Shown here one piece after another: positions 62,334 through 64,000 of a DNA stretch of 64,000 bases. How positions within the stretch are numbered: the first letter of the stretch is position 1; every line of letters begins with the position of its first letter. The stretch is from positions 186,001 to 250,000 of the forward strand of contig JAGVSM010003704.1 of assembly GCA_022494885.1 (NCBI GenBank), given 5' to 3'. Origin of the DNA: Micrasema longulum (lineage: Eukaryota > Arthropoda > Insecta > Trichoptera > Brachycentridae). The notes under the pieces are model-generated. The model was not told the origin of the DNA. It made no database searches and saw only the letters and a program-made list of their open reading frames with translations. Made by a program: the position numbers and the translations under genes.

Positions 62334-64000
62334 TCGAAATATAATATATAAGAGATATAATCATAATTTACAAGTGTGTAATAGTTGTCAATAGCTGACA
62401 GTTATTATTTTAAATCATAGATTCTTCACTACTCTGTTTTAATAGCTGTATTTTTTGCGTATATATTTTATAATTTATATATTTGTAAATTTTGTGTTGT
62501 TTTTGTAGCATTATATTGGATGCCACGTTATTATTTATTTCATTTACCAACATAATTAACCAATGCCCGTAGGGCCGATGAAACGAAGCCCGAATGATTG
62601 AATTCATGAGGTCTGAAGAGCAAATTTTCTAGCAGGTAACAGTTGGTGATAGCCGCTGGTTTTATTTATATGTAAAAGGTACAAAAAATACCAGAGGAAT
62701 AGGGAATAATATTGTTCACTTTTTAGGTTAACTATAATAACAGACTGAAATAGGGAGATAATCATTTTAAAAGGGTCTTACAACAATTGTTCGTAAATAC
62801 TTAAGCATGTGCAATTATGCAAATACCTGATATTCACAAAGATATATTGGATACAAAGAGAGATAGCTATTAAACTACCCGTATGTACAGAAAAACATGT
62901 ATTTATAATCTGAGTAGTAACAAATAATATAACTAAAAAAATAAAAAATATTGACTTAGTTTAATAGTCCATTAAAACCACTGAACTTCCGCATTAGGAA
63001 AAGGAATGTGTGAATTAAGGCGTTTATAGAGTTACGGAATATATAAATAAATAAAAAAAATCAATGATGTCTGGTTCAAAATATAAATTATTTTTCTCTG
63101 GATCCAACTGGTTTGAATTTTTTCAATTTCTAAATTCCGTTGCATTTAAATGTTTGATACATTTTTTCGACGTTGATTAAAACGAAATCATAATTTAGTT
63201 CAATTTTATTGATAAACTTTCTGATTCCACAAGGATCAAAAGCAAATTAAGTAGAGTTATTCGAGGGGTGCTTATATCCGCAAATTCATCAGCGAGCCCA
63301 TTCTGGAGAATTCCGTGGCGAATATAAAGCGGGAATGGGCCATGAAAAAATGCGACGCCATTTTGTGATCTCTTACTCCGCCGCATATTTTATTTTACTA
63401 AGGAGGCTATCACAAACCACTTTGCTTCATTTGGGAAATAATATTCGCATAAAAATTTATTATCACGGTACTAATTTCGTTTATTGATTCCCAACGATGA
63501 CACTTTTCGGCGATACATGTATATGACAAATCGTTATTGAAATAATACAAAAAATATTTTGTGCATATCAAAATCATATATTTATTAACACACAAATGTG
63601 CCCTGGGCTCTTGAAAATGTTAACACCCATGCCCAAACGGTCAGTCATTTCCAACACGTATTTAATCGTTCTTAAATCGCCAGCTAAGTTTGACGTAAGT
63701 TTGACGTTTATAATCGTAACTAGGATATTAGTTCCGCAATTATGAACGCAATCTTTATCTGTATATATTGAGACGGTACACTTAACTTCTGTATTATCTC
63801 TATCTACCTGGGTATTTTCTTCCAACTTGTCATCTCAACGTCATAATATAATCAAATCCAACCAGTGAATGACCCCGAAAATTCAGCCCGCGTTTCTTAC
63901 TTCATTAAAATTTATAAAAAATACTTCTCACTTATATTTTTAAAAGGCTTATGTGATAGAAAGCGCTCATTTTGAAGTGTTTATAAACTCCATTTAATCC
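62334..64000. other. No gene recognised
   Basis: 62560-62625 holds CCCGTAGGGCCGATGAAACG and GAGGTCTGAAGAGC, related to 60737-60790. Minus frames of 61-83 codons (62410-62607, 63195-63386, 63410-63595, 63574-63825) have no recognised motif; the last is the least AT-driven but has no context supporting a gene. Confidence 0.4.

Noticed and set aside
63574..63825. 83-codon minus frame as a small gene
   Set aside because: Less AT-driven than most, but no motif, context or splice support.
1..64000. CRISPR arrays, bacterial operons or phage genes
   Set aside because: No regularly spaced direct repeats or long intact gene runs; SINEs, LINEs and splice-like signals mark eukaryotic DNA.
1..64000. LTR retrotransposon or integrated virus
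   Set aside because: No paired long terminal repeats and no protease, integrase or envelope-like frames were seen.

Overview
The window looks like ordinary non-coding chromosomal DNA from an arthropod, most likely an insect. Lepidoptera is my best guess, from the style of the RTE-type elements, the tRNA-headed SINEs and the frequent TAGGTA-type words, but no host gene confirms it. The background is very AT-rich, with no bacterial-style operons, no CRISPR array and no credible host protein-coding gene. Most open frames of 60-130 codons are chance or lie inside decayed retrotransposons. The best host-gene candidate is one apparently non-coding (5' UTR-like) exon at 52614-52919, with a strong splice acceptor and donor.

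Most recognisable content is mobile DNA. (1) Non-LTR retrotransposons: an RTE-like element on the minus strand at 20937-23815 keeps most of its endonuclease and reverse transcriptase but carries several frame breaks. Related scraps lie at 7256-7690, 12985-13087, 34130-34292 and 48000-48148, and other RTE-type tails at 17390-17765, 39400-39502 and 54200-54495. CR1/Jockey-like copies lie at 3245-4400, 18275-18595, 25560-26012, 29039-29405, 31041-31421, 31640-32236, 37311-38743, 47163-47480, 47663-47965, 51480-52075 and 53630-54064. An L2/CR1-like reverse transcriptase with few stops is at 61229-62333. (2) Two tRNA-derived SINE families, called A (about 190 bp, A-rich 3' end) and B (about 250 bp, GATGAT-type 3' end), each occur eight or nine times, whole or in part. 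(3) An abundant repeat called C here occurs about 18 times. It contains the perfect palindrome AAGTGGCCACTT and often forms foldback structures with long inverted arms. (4) DNA-transposon-like or foldback units: a 325-bp GC-rich PIF/Harbinger-type MITE (32242-32566, TAA duplication) and a 430-bp foldback (16311-16743).

The history is layered: a family B SINE sits inside a family A SINE with an 11-bp target duplication (36843-37308), a short LINE-type tail sits inside a family B SINE with a 12-bp duplication (56071-56444), and the MITE sits just behind a LINE poly(A) tail. Two near-perfect hairpins stand out: 44230-44364 (49-bp stem, one mismatch) and 58001-58056 (26-bp perfect stem). Several fragments carry a CTGAAGA...GAAA pattern like that of hammerhead-bearing Penelope-like elements.

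No set of genes works together here. The region is a TE graveyard in which retrotransposons presumably mobilised the SINEs. Family C and the hairpins are the parts least explained by known families. All family assignments come from reading the sequence and need database searches.
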